Assembly: GCF_006491595.2 (NCBI RefSeq)
Contig: NZ_VEVQ02000003.1
Span: 353,367-417,366, forward strand
Length of the DNA stretch: 64,000 nucleotides
Source: Flavobacterium jejuense
Lineage (GTDB): Bacteria > Bacteroidota > Bacteroidia > Flavobacteriales > Flavobacteriaceae
Direction: 5' to 3'
A program made the position numbers and the translations under genes. The notes under the pieces are model-generated. The model was not told where the DNA came from and did not search any database. It saw only the letters and a program-made list of their open reading frames with translations. Below, piece by piece: positions 26,473-34,957 of this stretch (position 1 is the stretch's first letter; each line of letters opens with the position of its first letter).

Positions 26473-27174
26473 TTAAACAAATTCGCACTCAAAAAGAGTT
26501 GAGAAATGTTTCATAATTTTTTCTTTTACCAATTTTTCATCTACATGAGTATTTAGTTCTGCATGCATTGAAGTTACCGCTTTACCTTTTATTCCACATG
26601 GAATTATATTATCAAAATATCCTAAATTGGCATTTACATTTAAAGCAAAACCATGCATGGTTACCCAACGACTCGCACGAACTCCCATTGCACAAATCTT
26701 TCTTGCAAAAGGTGTTCCAACATCTAACCAGACACCAGTTTCCCCTTCACTTCTTGTTCCTACAATATCGTATTCAGCTAAAGTTAAAATAATAGCTTCT
26801 TCCAAAAAACGCAAATACTTGTGAATGTCTGTGAAAAAATTTTCCAAATCTAAAATAGGATAGCCTACAATTTGCCCTGGACCATGATAAGTAATATCTC
26901 CTCCTCTATTTATTTTGTAAAAAGTAGCTCCTTTTGCTTCTAGTTGTTTTTCTGAAAGTAATAAATTAGATAAATCTCCACTTTTACCTAAAGTATAAAC
27001 ATGAGGATGTTCTACAAAAAGAAAATAATTGGATGTTTCTGAATTAGCTTCTTCTCTTCTATTTCGAATCTTTGTATCAACAATTCCTTTGAAAAGTTCT
27101 TCTTGATAATCCCAAGTTTCTTTGTAGTCTTTATTTCCTAGGTCTTGTAATTGAATTTCTTTATTTTGAGTCAC
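26473..27174 (-). CDS. lipB: octanoyl-[acyl-carrier-protein]:protein N-octanoyltransferase
   Basis: A 233-aa enzyme that moves octanoate from ACP to lipoyl domains, the first step of lipoate synthesis. Motifs are NRGGDITYHGPGQIVGYPI (about 89-107), K159 in ARKICAMGVR and C193 in IIPCGIKGKAVTSMH, the Lys/Cys pair of the active site. The frame stays open for 46 more codons upstream. That stretch crosses a structured repeat, and the -7 box TATATTTG (27201-27208, minus) lies within it. A GTG start at 27172-27174 is therefore preferred. Confidence 0.9.
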   Translation of the reverse strand: MTQNKEIQLQDLGNKDYKETWDYQEELFKGIVDTKIRNRREEANSETSNYFLFVEHPHVYTLGKSGDLSNLLLSEKQLEAKGATFYKINRGGDITYHGPGQIVGYPILDLENFFTDIHKYLRFLEEAIILTLAEYDIVGTRSEGETGVWLDVGTPFARKICAMGVRASRWVTMHGFALNVNANLGYFDNIIPCGIKGKAVTSMHAELNTHVDEKLVKEKIMKHFSTLFECEFV

Positions 27175-27200
27175 AAGTAGCGTATTGAAAATTAGTACTG

Positions 27201-27208
27201 CAAATATA
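27201..27208 (-). promoter_or_regulatory. -7 promoter box of lipB
   Basis: TATATTTG on the minus strand, 27 bp before the GTG start. No clear -33 TTTG lies at the expected distance, where the structured element begins. Confidence 0.5.
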
Positions 27209-27224
27209 CAAATAGTTCCTTTAT

Positions 27225-27280
27225 AGCCCTGACAGAAACGGCATCCTTTTTTGAAAAAAAAGATAGAGTGTATGGCAGGA
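27225..27280 (+). ncRNA. structured intergenic element, copy 2 (possibly flavo-1-like)
   Basis: The plus strand has AGCCCTGACAGAAACGGCATC, an inner stem CTTTTTT/AAAAAAAAG, then ATAGAGTGTATGGCAGGA. Outer CCTG/CAGG arms pair, as in copies 1 and 3. It lies between divergent lipB and lysS. Confidence 0.55.
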
Positions 27281-27369
27281 AAATGGATTACAAAAATACC
27301 CAAAACAATCACTCCATATAAAATGTAAATTTTTGAACTTTTAAACTTTTAAACTTTTAAACTAATACC

Positions 27370-27377
27370 TATCTTTG
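27370..27377 (+). promoter_or_regulatory. -7 promoter box of lysS
   Basis: TATCTTTG, an exact TAnnTTTG match, 19 bp before the lysS ATG. The expected -33 position is in a thrice-repeated AACTTTTAA tract without a TTTG. A TTTG at 27332-27335 is too far away. Confidence 0.55.
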
Positions 27378-27396
27378 CACGCTTAAATACATTTAT

Positions 27397-29094
27397 ATGC
27401 AACTTTCAGAACAAGAAATCATTAGAAGAGAAAAGCTAATTGCTTTACGTACCCTTGGTGTAAACCCTTATCCTGCAGATTTATTCCCTGTAAATCATAC
27501 TTCGAAACAGATTAAGGAAACTTTTGAGGAAGGTAAAAAGGTTATTGTTGCTGGACGATTAATGAGTGTTCGTGATCAAGGTAAAGCAGCATTTGCTGAA
27601 TTACAGGATAGCGAAGGAAGAATTCAGTTGTATTTAAACAGGGATGTTATTTGTCCAGATGAAGACAAAACTACTTATAATCAGGTTTTTAAAAAACTAA
27701 CCGATTTAGGTGATTTTATAGGTATTGAAGGAGAATTGTTTACTACAAAAGTAGGTGCAAAATGTATTCGTGTAGATCAATTTACTTTTTTAAGCAAAAC
27801 ATTACGTCCTTTACCTTTGCCAAAAACAGATGAAGAAGGAAAAACCTATGATGCTTTTGTAGATCCAGAATTACGCTACCGAATGCGTTACGTTGATTTA
27901 GCTGTAAATCCGCAAGTGAAAGAAGTATTCAAAAAAAGAACAAAACTGTTCAATGCTATGCGTAATTTCTTTAATGAAGCTGGCTACATGGAAGTTGAAA
28001 CTCCAGTTTTACAAGCTATTCCTGGTGGAGCTGCTGCAAGACCTTTCATTACGCATCATAATAGTTTAGACATTCCGTTATATATGAGAATTGCTAACGA
28101 ATTATACTTAAAAAGATTAATCGTAGGTGGTTTTGATGGTGTTTATGAATTTTCAAAAAACTTCCGTAACGAAGGAATGGATAGAACTCATAATCCTGAA
28201 TTTACAGCAATGGAAATTTATGTAGCTTACAAAGACTACAACTGGATGATGGAAATGACTGAAAATTTATTAGAATATTGCGCTACTCAAGTAAACGGAA
28301 CTACTGAAGCTACTTTTGGAGAACATAAAGTAGATTTTAAAGCTCCTTATACTCGTGTAACTATGACCGATGCAATTAAACAATTTACTGGTTTTGACAT
28401 TACTGGAAAGACCGAAGCTGAATTGTTTGAAGCAGCTAAATCTATGGGTATTGAAGTAGATGAAACCATGGGTAAAGGAAAACTAATAGATGAAATTTTT
28501 GGTGAAAAATGTGAAGGCAACTTTATCCAACCAACATTTATTACTGATTATCCTAAAGAGATGTCTCCTTTATGTAAATCGCATAGAGATAATCCCGATT
28601 TAACAGAACGTTTTGAGTTAATGGTTTGTGGTAAAGAAATTGCTAATGCTTATTCGGAATTAAACGACCCAGTTGATCAAAGAGAGCGTTTCGAACATCA
28701 AATGGCTCTTGCTGAAAAAGGTGATGATGAAGCGAATGGTATTATTGATGAAGACTTTTTAAGAGCTTTGGAATATGGTATGCCACCCACTTCTGGAATG
28801 GGAATTGGAATGGATCGCTTAATTATGTTTTTAACTAATAATGCATCCATACAAGAAGTGTTATTCTTCCCACAAATGCGTCCTGAGAAAAAAGGACCAG
28901 AATTAACCGAAGATGAGAAGCATATTATTGAAATTTTAAAAGCTAACGAAGGAATTGCTATTGGTGATTTGAAAACAAAATCAGAATTAAGTGGCAAAAA
29001 ATGGGACGCAGCAAGTAAAGGAATTACTAAACATGGCTTGATGAAAATTAAAGTGGATGGTGAGGCTAAAATTGCTGAATATTTAGGCAAATAA
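27397..29094 (+). CDS. lysS: lysine--tRNA ligase (class II)
   Basis: A 565-aa class II synthetase charging tRNA-Lys. The N-terminal OB-fold anticodon-binding domain (about 50-150) includes VAGRLMSVRDQGKAAFAELQ. The catalytic core has FNEAGYMEVETPVLQ (motif 1), RNEGMDRTHNPEFTAMEIY (motif 2) and GIGMDRLIMFLTN (motif 3, about 467-479). A C-terminal extension of about 70 residues follows motif 3, a feature of Bacteroidota LysS. Confidence 0.97.
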   Translation: MQLSEQEIIRREKLIALRTLGVNPYPADLFPVNHTSKQIKETFEEGKKVIVAGRLMSVRDQGKAAFAELQDSEGRIQLYLNRDVICPDEDKTTYNQVFKKLTDLGDFIGIEGELFTTKVGAKCIRVDQFTFLSKTLRPLPLPKTDEEGKTYDAFVDPELRYRMRYVDLAVNPQVKEVFKKRTKLFNAMRNFFNEAGYMEVETPVLQAIPGGAAARPFITHHNSLDIPLYMRIANELYLKRLIVGGFDGVYEFSKNFRNEGMDRTHNPEFTAMEIYVAYKDYNWMMEMTENLLEYCATQVNGTTEATFGEHKVDFKAPYTRVTMTDAIKQFTGFDITGKTEAELFEAAKSMGIEVDETMGKGKLIDEIFGEKCEGNFIQPTFITDYPKEMSPLCKSHRDNPDLTERFELMVCGKEIANAYSELNDPVDQRERFEHQMALAEKGDDEANGIIDEDFLRALEYGMPPTSGMGIGMDRLIMFLTNNASIQEVLFFPQMRPEKKGPELTEDEKHIIEILKANEGIAIGDLKTKSELSGKKWDAASKGITKHGLMKIKVDGEAKIAEYLGK

Positions 29095-29116
29095 ACTTCT
29101 CCAAAAGCGTTAAAAA

Positions 29117-29150
29117 TAAAAAAAGGAACTCAATTGAGTTCCTTTTTTCT
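29117..29150. terminator. bidirectional terminator between lysS and the outer-membrane protein gene
   Basis: Perfect palindrome AAAGGAACTCAATTGAGTTCC followed by TTTTTT on the plus strand and matching A residues before it, so it works for both converging genes (stem about 29121-29147). Confidence 0.9.
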
Positions 29151-29155
29151 GTTAT

Positions 29156-30112
29156 TTACAAACTATAATTCAAATTTACGCTCCATCTATAATTAGCCCT
29201 CACATTTCCACCTGTGAGATTTTGATTTATAGGCAGCATAGCATTGGCCCCAAAAGAAAATTGATCTCTTCCTATTTCAAAACCCAGTTTACCAAACAAA
29301 ATATCTCCTTCCGTATTTCTTACTTTTTGTTTGTACTGATAATTTGTACCATATACTTCACCAGCCAAACCTAATTGCGGTACGATTGCATATTTCGAAG
29401 TTTCATACAAATAGAAAAACGTTCCAGCATAATTGAATTGATTACCAAAACGATATTGTTTGTCGTTCTCAGTTTTAACAACGTAATTCAGCATAGCATT
29501 TAATCCTAATTGCTTTCTTTTAATCACATATTCAGTTGCAAAAAGATAATCCCAACTACCCGTTCCAACTTGGAAACTTGGATTTACTGTTCCTGCATTG
29601 GCTTCATTAAATTTTCCTGTTGGCATTTTTATTCCTGTCCCAATTTGAAAAGAATGATTAAAAAAAGTACTATCTTTTTTGGTTTCAAATACTTGATACA
29701 TCCCTAAAACAGTAATATCTCCTAAACCTTGTATTTTTTGATTTCCATTTTCAATCGCTCTTGAATGAAAATGATAAGGTATAAATGTCGACACTTGAAC
29801 TTTTTTCACAACTGGAATTCTAGCCCAAATTTGCATGGTATTAAAATCTTGATTATACCAAGGAGAATTCGTATACAAACCATCATTACTTTTATAGGAT
29901 TGATTAAAATAACGAATTCCAACAAAATTGGAGTTTAACATAGAGGCAAAACCCATACTTCCACCACTAGCAGAACAACCACAAGCATCACAAAAATCAA
30001 ATGCTTCTAATTGCAAATGATATTTAGCAAAAGGATTTGTAGCTATTGAATCTTTATCCATGGCTAAGCCAAATTGAAAAAACAGCACAAAAATTATTAT
30101 TATTTTCTTCAT
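29156..30112 (-). CDS. outer-membrane beta-barrel protein with an N-terminal CxxCxC motif, copper-cassette partner
   Basis: A 318-aa protein with a signal peptide (MKKIIIIFVLFFQFGLA) and a beta-barrel pattern ending WSVNLNYSL. Soon after the mature N-terminus it has FCDACGCSASGGSMG, a Cys cluster that could bind copper or iron. It starts 4 bp after the di-haem protein gene, so they are co-translated. Genes with this motif in Bacteroidota are usually annotated only as 'transporter'. A role in moving or receiving metal at the outer membrane is an inference from the neighbours. Confidence 0.7.
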   Translation of the reverse strand: MKKIIIIFVLFFQFGLAMDKDSIATNPFAKYHLQLEAFDFCDACGCSASGGSMGFASMLNSNFVGIRYFNQSYKSNDGLYTNSPWYNQDFNTMQIWARIPVVKKVQVSTFIPYHFHSRAIENGNQKIQGLGDITVLGMYQVFETKKDSTFFNHSFQIGTGIKMPTGKFNEANAGTVNPSFQVGTGSWDYLFATEYVIKRKQLGLNAMLNYVVKTENDKQYRFGNQFNYAGTFFYLYETSKYAIVPQLGLAGEVYGTNYQYKQKVRNTEGDILFGKLGFEIGRDQFSFGANAMLPINQNLTGGNVRANYRWSVNLNYSL

Positions 30113-30116
30113 TGAT

Positions 30117-31160
30117 TTAATATTCTGAAAAGCGACTATCCGTCAAAAACTGATAGTCTGTTAATGTTTTTAAAAAGGCAATTACTTGCGTTTTTTCTAA
30201 ATTTGTTAAAGGAATTCCCAAAGTTCCATTTTGACTCAAAGAAGAATCCAAAGTCGTAGAACTTACCACACCCGAACTATAATGATTTAAAACAGCTTCT
30301 AAAGTAAAGAAACGTCCATCATGCATGTAAGGTGCTGTTTTTTCAATATTTCTCAAACTAGGCACTTTAAACTTGTATTTATCTGAATCTAATTCTGTTA
30401 CACGATATCTCCCAATATCATTTAACGATGGATTTATTGGTAAACCATTATTTCGAAATGAATTATCCGTAAATAAATCGGTTGCATGACAAGAAGCACA
30501 TTTCTGATTAAAAACAGCATAACCTGCTAATTCATCAGCAGACAAATTTCCACCTACTTCATTTCTTCTGTATTTATCAAATTTAGAGTTGGAAGATGTT
30601 ACCATAACCATAAATTGAGCCAAGGCTTTCAACATATTTTCAGAATTAATTGCTCCATCAGGAAACGCTTGCGCAAATAATTTCTGATAAGTAGCATCTC
30701 CTTTCATCATCGTTATTGCATTGGTAAAATTACCATTCATTTCTATTTCACTAGTAAAAGGAATAATGGGTTGCAATTCTAAATGTGTTGTTGCTCCATC
30801 CCACATAAAAACGGTTTGATAAGCCAAATTTTGAATTGGTGGTGTATTTCTCGTTCCAATATTTCCGTCTACTCCATGACTAAAAGTATGTCCGTGATGC
30901 GTAAAAGCAGAAGCTTGTTCGTGACAAAAACCACAAGAAACAATTCCATCAGAAGCTAATCTGCCTTCGTAAAACAATTTTTTTCCCAATTCAAATCCTT
31001 TTTCAGTTAATGGGTTATTAGACAAATCATAAGTTAAAGGCGGAAAATTACTTGGAACTTCATAGTTTATCGGAATTTTTTGATAGTTTTCCTCTCCATT
31101 ATCATCTGAACAACTAAATAGAAATAAAAAAGCAAACAACAATATATATTTTGTTTTCAT
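30117..31160 (-). CDS. di-haem cytochrome c peroxidase / MbnH-like lipoprotein
   Basis: A 347-aa periplasmic lipoprotein: the signal FLFLFSC puts the acylated Cys at 17, followed by SDDNGEE. Two haem c sites are visible, CGFCH (76-80) and CASCH (221-225). Typical peroxidase-fold segments are NTPPIQNLAYQTVFMWDG and VPSLRNIEKTAPYMHDGRF. The family includes bacterial cytochrome c peroxidases and MbnH, which oxidises a tryptophan of MbnP. An MbnP-like gene is just upstream, which favours the MbnH type. A longer frame to 31259 crosses a structured element and is rejected. Confidence 0.88.
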   Translation of the reverse strand: MKTKYILLFAFLFLFSCSDDNGEENYQKIPINYEVPSNFPPLTYDLSNNPLTEKGFELGKKLFYEGRLASDGIVSCGFCHEQASAFTHHGHTFSHGVDGNIGTRNTPPIQNLAYQTVFMWDGATTHLELQPIIPFTSEIEMNGNFTNAITMMKGDATYQKLFAQAFPDGAINSENMLKALAQFMVMVTSSNSKFDKYRRNEVGGNLSADELAGYAVFNQKCASCHATDLFTDNSFRNNGLPINPSLNDIGRYRVTELDSDKYKFKVPSLRNIEKTAPYMHDGRFFTLEAVLNHYSSGVVSSTTLDSSLSQNGTLGIPLTNLEKTQVIAFLKTLTDYQFLTDSRFSEY

Positions 31161-31246
31161 TTTCTTAAAATTTAAAAAACTGTTGCTAACCTGAGTTCGA
31201 TTAGTATTTTTAGGAGCACAAAAACAATACTTCAGTTGAAAAACAG

Positions 31247-31314
31247 TCCTGCTATCCACTATATCTTTTCATTTTTCAAAGAAAAAAGAAAAGGATGTCG
31301 TTCCTATCAGGGCT
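31247..31314 (-). ncRNA. structured intergenic element, copy 3 (possibly flavo-1-like)
   Basis: The minus strand reads AGCCCTGATAGGAACGACATC, an inner stem CTTTTC/GAAAAG around a T-rich loop, then ATATAGTGGATAGCAGGA. Outer CCTG/CAGG arms pair. It sits in the 247-bp gap between the MbnP-like and the di-haem gene, so it could act on the transcript of either. Confidence 0.6.
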
Positions 31315-31407
31315 ATAATTCACGTTTATACTTTCTATACACTATTTCAATAGTAATAGAACGCAGGTTATTATGATATCTAATCAACAACAGTTATAAT
31401 TAATTAT

Positions 31408-32193
31408 TTAATCATTATGTACATGATGCACTTCAAACATATTTGAAAGATTAGCGGTAATTAATGGTAGCTTTTCTCCTCCCATAATTGTAGCTCCATC
31501 TGAAAGATTAATAACATTTGTTCCATCTATAATTTTAGACAAATCAGCCATAATATGTATTTGCGGAGTAATAGTTGTTCTCACTAAAGCATTATCTGGT
31601 AAGTCTAACGTTATAGTATTGTAATTATAGTCATTACCTGTTTGACCTGTATGCACTTTAAACTGAGCCTCAGTTGTTACCGTTGAAGAGGTAAACTTAC
31701 CTTCTAAAGCAACAAATTTATAGCCCGCACTCCATGACCACATCATTCCTGCATCTTGAGCCGTCTGCAAAAAACTAGTTTGACCAGTTGCGCCTAAGTC
31801 AAATTGTTCTTTATCCACACCTATTCCAAAAGAAACTTTAGTATAATCAGCCGCAGGAATATTTGGCAAGTTTATTAAGTGAGTTGCCTCTGTCTCCTCA
31901 TCGATTATAAAGTAACTTTCGCTCTTTGGTACAGTATAAACAGACCCGTCCATTTTAGTAAGCACAATATTACTTACTATATATTTTGCAACATCTACTT
32001 TTACAACTTCACCGTTAGAGTTTGTGTAAGCTGTATTAAAAGCAAAATCTGCTCCATTATAAATTTGATCAAACTCTAATTTAAGATTCCCTTCACCTAA
32101 TGTATTTGAATTGACATCATCATCATTAGAACATGATGCAAACGATAAAGAAATGGCTACTACAGCTGCTATATTTTTTAATTGAAATTTCAT
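31408..32193 (-). CDS. MbnP-like copper-binding lipoprotein
   Basis: A 261-aa lipoprotein (LSFASC, Cys21) with the MbnP-type beta-sandwich: KYIVSNIVLTKMDGSVY, SFGIGVDKEQFD, and the signature MMWSWSAGYKFVALEG (150-165) with Trp152 and Trp154. His residues that could bind copper include H181 (FKVHTG), H213 (IHIMAD) and a C-terminal HHVH. In MbnP of methanotrophs a Trp is changed to kynurenine by MbnH and the protein binds Cu(I). The adjacent di-haem gene fits this pair. Copper binding here is inferred from the family. Confidence 0.85.
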   Translation of the reverse strand: MKFQLKNIAAVVAISLSFASCSNDDDVNSNTLGEGNLKLEFDQIYNGADFAFNTAYTNSNGEVVKVDVAKYIVSNIVLTKMDGSVYTVPKSESYFIIDEETEATHLINLPNIPAADYTKVSFGIGVDKEQFDLGATGQTSFLQTAQDAGMMWSWSAGYKFVALEGKFTSSTVTTEAQFKVHTGQTGNDYNYNTITLDLPDNALVRTTITPQIHIMADLSKIIDGTNVINLSDGATIMGGEKLPLITANLSNMFEVHHVHND

Positions 32194-32313
32194 TTTATTT
32201 TATTCTTTAATTTTATTATATAAGATATTCATCCGAAGCAAAAGCTTCAGATAGGTTTTGAGCATAAATACTCTATTGATTTGAGACTACAAACCAACCT
32301 AATAATTTAAAAA

Positions 32314-32691
32314 TTAAGAATTTAAAATGGGAGGATGAAAGATGGAATATAAAGCAACAGACTTATACAAATCTGGGGTAGAAATAGCTATTCCTTTTTC
32401 TAAAAAACTAAAATCAAACAAGAAGTTTACTTTTTCAATTTCACTGCAAAACAAAACTTCAAATTCATAATGAGAAGTATTTTTTTTGTTTGAAGAAATT
32501 GGTTTTTCAGATTCGGAAGCTTTTGCAAGTTCCTTCGCTAAATGACACTTCCCATTACACTTTAGTTCTGGCTTGGCTACATTTTCACAAAGTTCTGTTG
32601 CTATATATTCATAATTAACAATATACTCCAAAACAGGAATTACTGGCTTAACCAGTATAAATAATGCTAAAATGAACATTGCTTTTTTCAC
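32314..32691 (-). CDS. small exported protein with a CxGKCH cysteine motif
   Basis: A protein of about 125 aa, not assigned to a named family. One hydrophobic N-terminal segment (AMFILALFILVKPVIPVLEY) precedes LCENVAKPELKCNGKCHLAKEL, with three Cys and one His likely to bind metal, and the protein ends FHPPILNS. An ATG at 32706 lies within the -7 box TATATTTG (32696-32703, minus) and so cannot be used from that promoter. The GTG at 32691 gives a KK-led signal anchor and is preferred; the ATG at 32679 is the alternative. It lies upstream of the MbnP-like gene. Confidence 0.65.
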   Translation of the reverse strand: MKKAMFILALFILVKPVIPVLEYIVNYEYIATELCENVAKPELKCNGKCHLAKELAKASESEKPISSNKKNTSHYEFEVLFCSEIEKVNFLFDFSFLEKGIAISTPDLYKSVALYSIFHPPILNS

Positions 32692-32808
32692 CTTACAAAT
32701 ATACATTTTACAATACGAACTAAACTATAAAAAATATCATTTTTTTAGTTCCATTAAACCTTTTTGTAATTCTTTTATCTAATATACATTAACTTTAAAA
32801 ATAAAATT

Positions 32809-33225
32809 ATGAAAACAATAATTGTAACAGTAGCTTTAGTATTTGCTTCTTTAACTTTTGCACAAAAAAGAGAAATGAAAAGAGAAAAAATGAAGCCCGA
32901 AGAAAAGATTGAGAAACAATTAGAAAAAATGACATCTGAACTAGATTTAACTGATGAACAACAACAAAAAATCAAGCCACTTTTAGAAGCACAATCTAAA
33001 AAAAGAGAAGCTAAGAAGGAAAAAATGAAAGATTTGAAAGCTAGCGGAGAAAAACCGTCTCCTGAAGAACGTTCAAAAATGAAAGAAAAAATGAAAGAAA
33101 ATCAATCTGAGATGAAAAAAAACTTAGCTAAAATTTTATCTGCTGAACAAATGAAAAAATGGGAAAACCATCAGAATGAAAGAAAAAACAAGATGAAAGA
33201 ACGCATAAAAGAAAGAAAAAGATAA
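32809..33225 (+). CDS. Spy/CpxP-like periplasmic Lys/Glu-rich protein
   Basis: A 138-aa exported protein with signal MKTIIVTVALVFASLTFAQ. The mature part is highly charged and helical (Lys, Glu, Met), with two LTxxQ-like motifs: LTDEQQQKIKPLLE (about 47-60) and LSAEQMKKWENH (about 114-125). Such motifs occur in Spy/CpxP chaperones and in the DUF4890 family of Bacteroidota. Proteins of this type often respond to metal or envelope stress. It is divergent from the copper-type cassette. Confidence 0.7.
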   Translation: MKTIIVTVALVFASLTFAQKREMKREKMKPEEKIEKQLEKMTSELDLTDEQQQKIKPLLEAQSKKREAKKEKMKDLKASGEKPSPEERSKMKEKMKENQSEMKKNLAKILSAEQMKKWENHQNERKNKMKERIKERKR

Positions 33226-33253
33226 AAATAACTGAATAAAACAAAAGATTTTT

Positions 33254-33285
33254 TTTGGATTAAAGCTAAAATTAATTTAGATTTG
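33254..33285 (+). promoter_or_regulatory. promoter of the 108-aa exported protein gene
   Basis: TTTG (33254-33257), 20 nt, TAGATTTG (33278-33285), 28 bp before the ATG at 33314. It shows that this gene has its own promoter and is not just read from the Spy-like gene. Confidence 0.75.
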
Positions 33286-33313
33286 GTACTTTATAACTAT
33301 AAAACCATCAAAA

Positions 33314-33640
33314 ATGAAAAAAATACTTGCTATTTTAGTTTTATTTTTTGCTTTCAGCTTAAGTTCTTATGCTCAAGAAGAAAGAAAAGAAGATCTTGTT
33401 GTATTAGCAAAAAAAGACAGTAAAGATGTTGTTTCTTTATTAGAATTAGGTGAAAGAGAGCAGATTGATTTTTATAATTTATTTTATTATAAATATGATG
33501 AGCAATCAAAAACTTCAAGTGAGGAAAGAAGAAAAGTTATTTCAAATATTATAACTAAAAAATTAGAAGCTTCTTTAACTGCTGATAAATTTAATAAATT
33601 AAAAAAGAATACCGCTCTATTTGAAAGAGTAATAAACTAA
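33314..33640 (+). CDS. small exported protein of unknown function
   Basis: A 108-aa protein with signal MKKILAILVLFFAFSLSSYAQ and a charged helical mature part (about 22-108). No motif is recognised. The pattern of a charged exported helical protein resembles the Spy-like neighbour 88 bp upstream, and the two may act in the same envelope process. It ends before a strong terminator. Confidence 0.65.
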   Translation: MKKILAILVLFFAFSLSSYAQEERKEDLVVLAKKDSKDVVSLLELGEREQIDFYNLFYYKYDEQSKTSSEERRKVISNIITKKLEASLTADKFNKLKKNTALFERVIN

Positions 33641-33672
33641 AAAAATCCTGCAAAAGCAGGATTTTTTTTTTT
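33641..33672. terminator. bidirectional terminator
   Basis: Stem AAATCCTGC/GCAGGATTT with loop AAAA and a long T-run on the plus strand (33661-33672). The A-run in front serves converging hemL, whose stop codon at 33671 touches the T-run. Confidence 0.9.
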
Positions 33673-34957
33673 ATAATTCCACAGCTACATCTTTAATAGC
33701 TTTAATTGTATAATTTAAATCCTCATACGTTAAAGCATCTGTAATAAACCATGTTTCATAAGCTGATGGAGCTATGTAGACTCCTTTTTGAAGTAATCCA
33801 TGAAAGAATTTCTTAAAGGTTTCATTATCACCATTCTTTGCTGTTTCAAAATCAAACACTGGAGAAGAATCAAAATGAACAGAAATCATAGAACCAATTC
33901 TGTTAATAGTGAAATCCATTTTATTTTCAGACAGTACTTCATTAATTCCTTTTTCAAGATATGCAGTTTTTTCTTCTAACCTTTGAAAAATAGCATTATC
34001 TTCATTAAGAACTTTAAGCATTTCATAGCCCGCAGCCATAGCTAGTGGGTTTCCTGACAAAGTACCTGCTTGATAAACGGGCCCTAAAGGAGATAAATAG
34101 TTCATAATTTCTTCCCTTGCTGCAAAAGCACCCACAGGCAAACCTCCTCCAATTACTTTACCAAAGCAAACTATATCCGCATCGACACCATATAATTCTT
34201 GAGCACCACCTTTAGCTAGACGAAATCCAGTCATAACTTCATCAAAAACAAGTAAAGCTCCATTTTCAGAACAAACTTCTCTTAATTGCTCTAAAAAACC
34301 TTTTTTAGGAGGAATACACCCCATATTTCCAGCAACGGGTTCAATAATTAAGGCTGCTATTTCGTTTTTATTAGATTCAAATAGCTGTTTTACATTATCA
34401 ATATCATTATAATTAGCTAATAAAGTATCTTTTGCAGTTCCTTCTGTTACTCCTGGGCTATTTGGTACACCAAATGTACTTGCTCCACTACCAGCAGCAA
34501 TTAGAAACGAATCCGAATGACCATGATAACAGCCTGAGAATTTAATTATCTTTTCTCTCCTCGTAAAACCTCTAGCCAATCGAATAGCACTCATACAAGC
34601 TTCTGTTCCAGAACTTACAAAACGAATCTTATCAATATTAGGTACCATAGAGATTGCTAAGGCAGCTATTTTTGTTTCTAGCTCAGTTGGTGTTCCAAAA
34701 GAAGTTCCTTTCTTAGCTCGCTCTATAACCGCATTAACAACTGGTTCATAAGCATGACCTAAAATCATTGGTCCCCAAGAATTAATATAATCTATATATT
34801 TATTCCCATCTTCGTCATATAAATAAGCTTCTTTGGCTTCTTTTATAAATAGAGGTGTTCCTCCTACTGCTTTAAAAGCCCTAACAGGTGAATTTACTCC
34901 TCCAGGTATAACTTTATTAGCTTCTACGAATAACTCACTACTTCTTTTGTATTCCAT
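33671..34957 (-). CDS. hemL: glutamate-1-semialdehyde 2,1-aminomutase
   Basis: A 428-aa PLP enzyme turning glutamate-1-semialdehyde into 5-aminolevulinate, the last step of the C5 route to haem. Motifs are [12 protein letters not shown] (22-33), [16 protein letters not shown] (115-130), [11 protein letters not shown] (about 236-246) and the PLP lysine K267 in [15 protein letters not shown]. Length is normal. It overlaps the glucosaminidase gene by one base, so it is the last gene of a tight three-gene unit. Confidence 0.97.
   Translation of the reverse strand: MEYKRSSELFVEANKVIPGGVNSPVRAFKAVGGTPLFIKEAKEAYLYDEDGNKYIDYINSWGPMILGHAYEPVVNAVIERAKKGTSFGTPTELETKIAALAISMVPNIDKIRFVSSGTEACMSAIRLARGFTRREKIIKFSGCYHGHSDSFLIAAGSGASTFGVPNSPGVTEGTAKDTLLANYNDIDNVKQLFESNKNEIAALIIEPVAGNMGCIPPKKGFLEQLREVCSENGALLVFDEVMTGFRLAKGGAQELYGVDADIVCFGKVIGGGLPVGAFAAREEIMNYLSPLGPVYQAGTLSGNPLAMAAGYEMLKVLNEDNAIFQRLEEKTAYLEKGINEVLSENKMDFTINRIGSMISVHFDSSPVFDFETAKNGDNETFKKFFHGLLQKGVYIAPSAYETWFITDALTYEDLNYTIKAIKDVAVEL

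Noticed and set aside
27175..27312. 46-codon N-terminal extension of lipB
   Set aside because: It crosses a structured repeat and the lipB -7 box, and LipB proteins do not have it.
31161..31259. N-terminal extension of the di-haem protein
   Set aside because: It overlaps intergenic element copy 3, and a good lipoprotein signal peptide starts at 31160.
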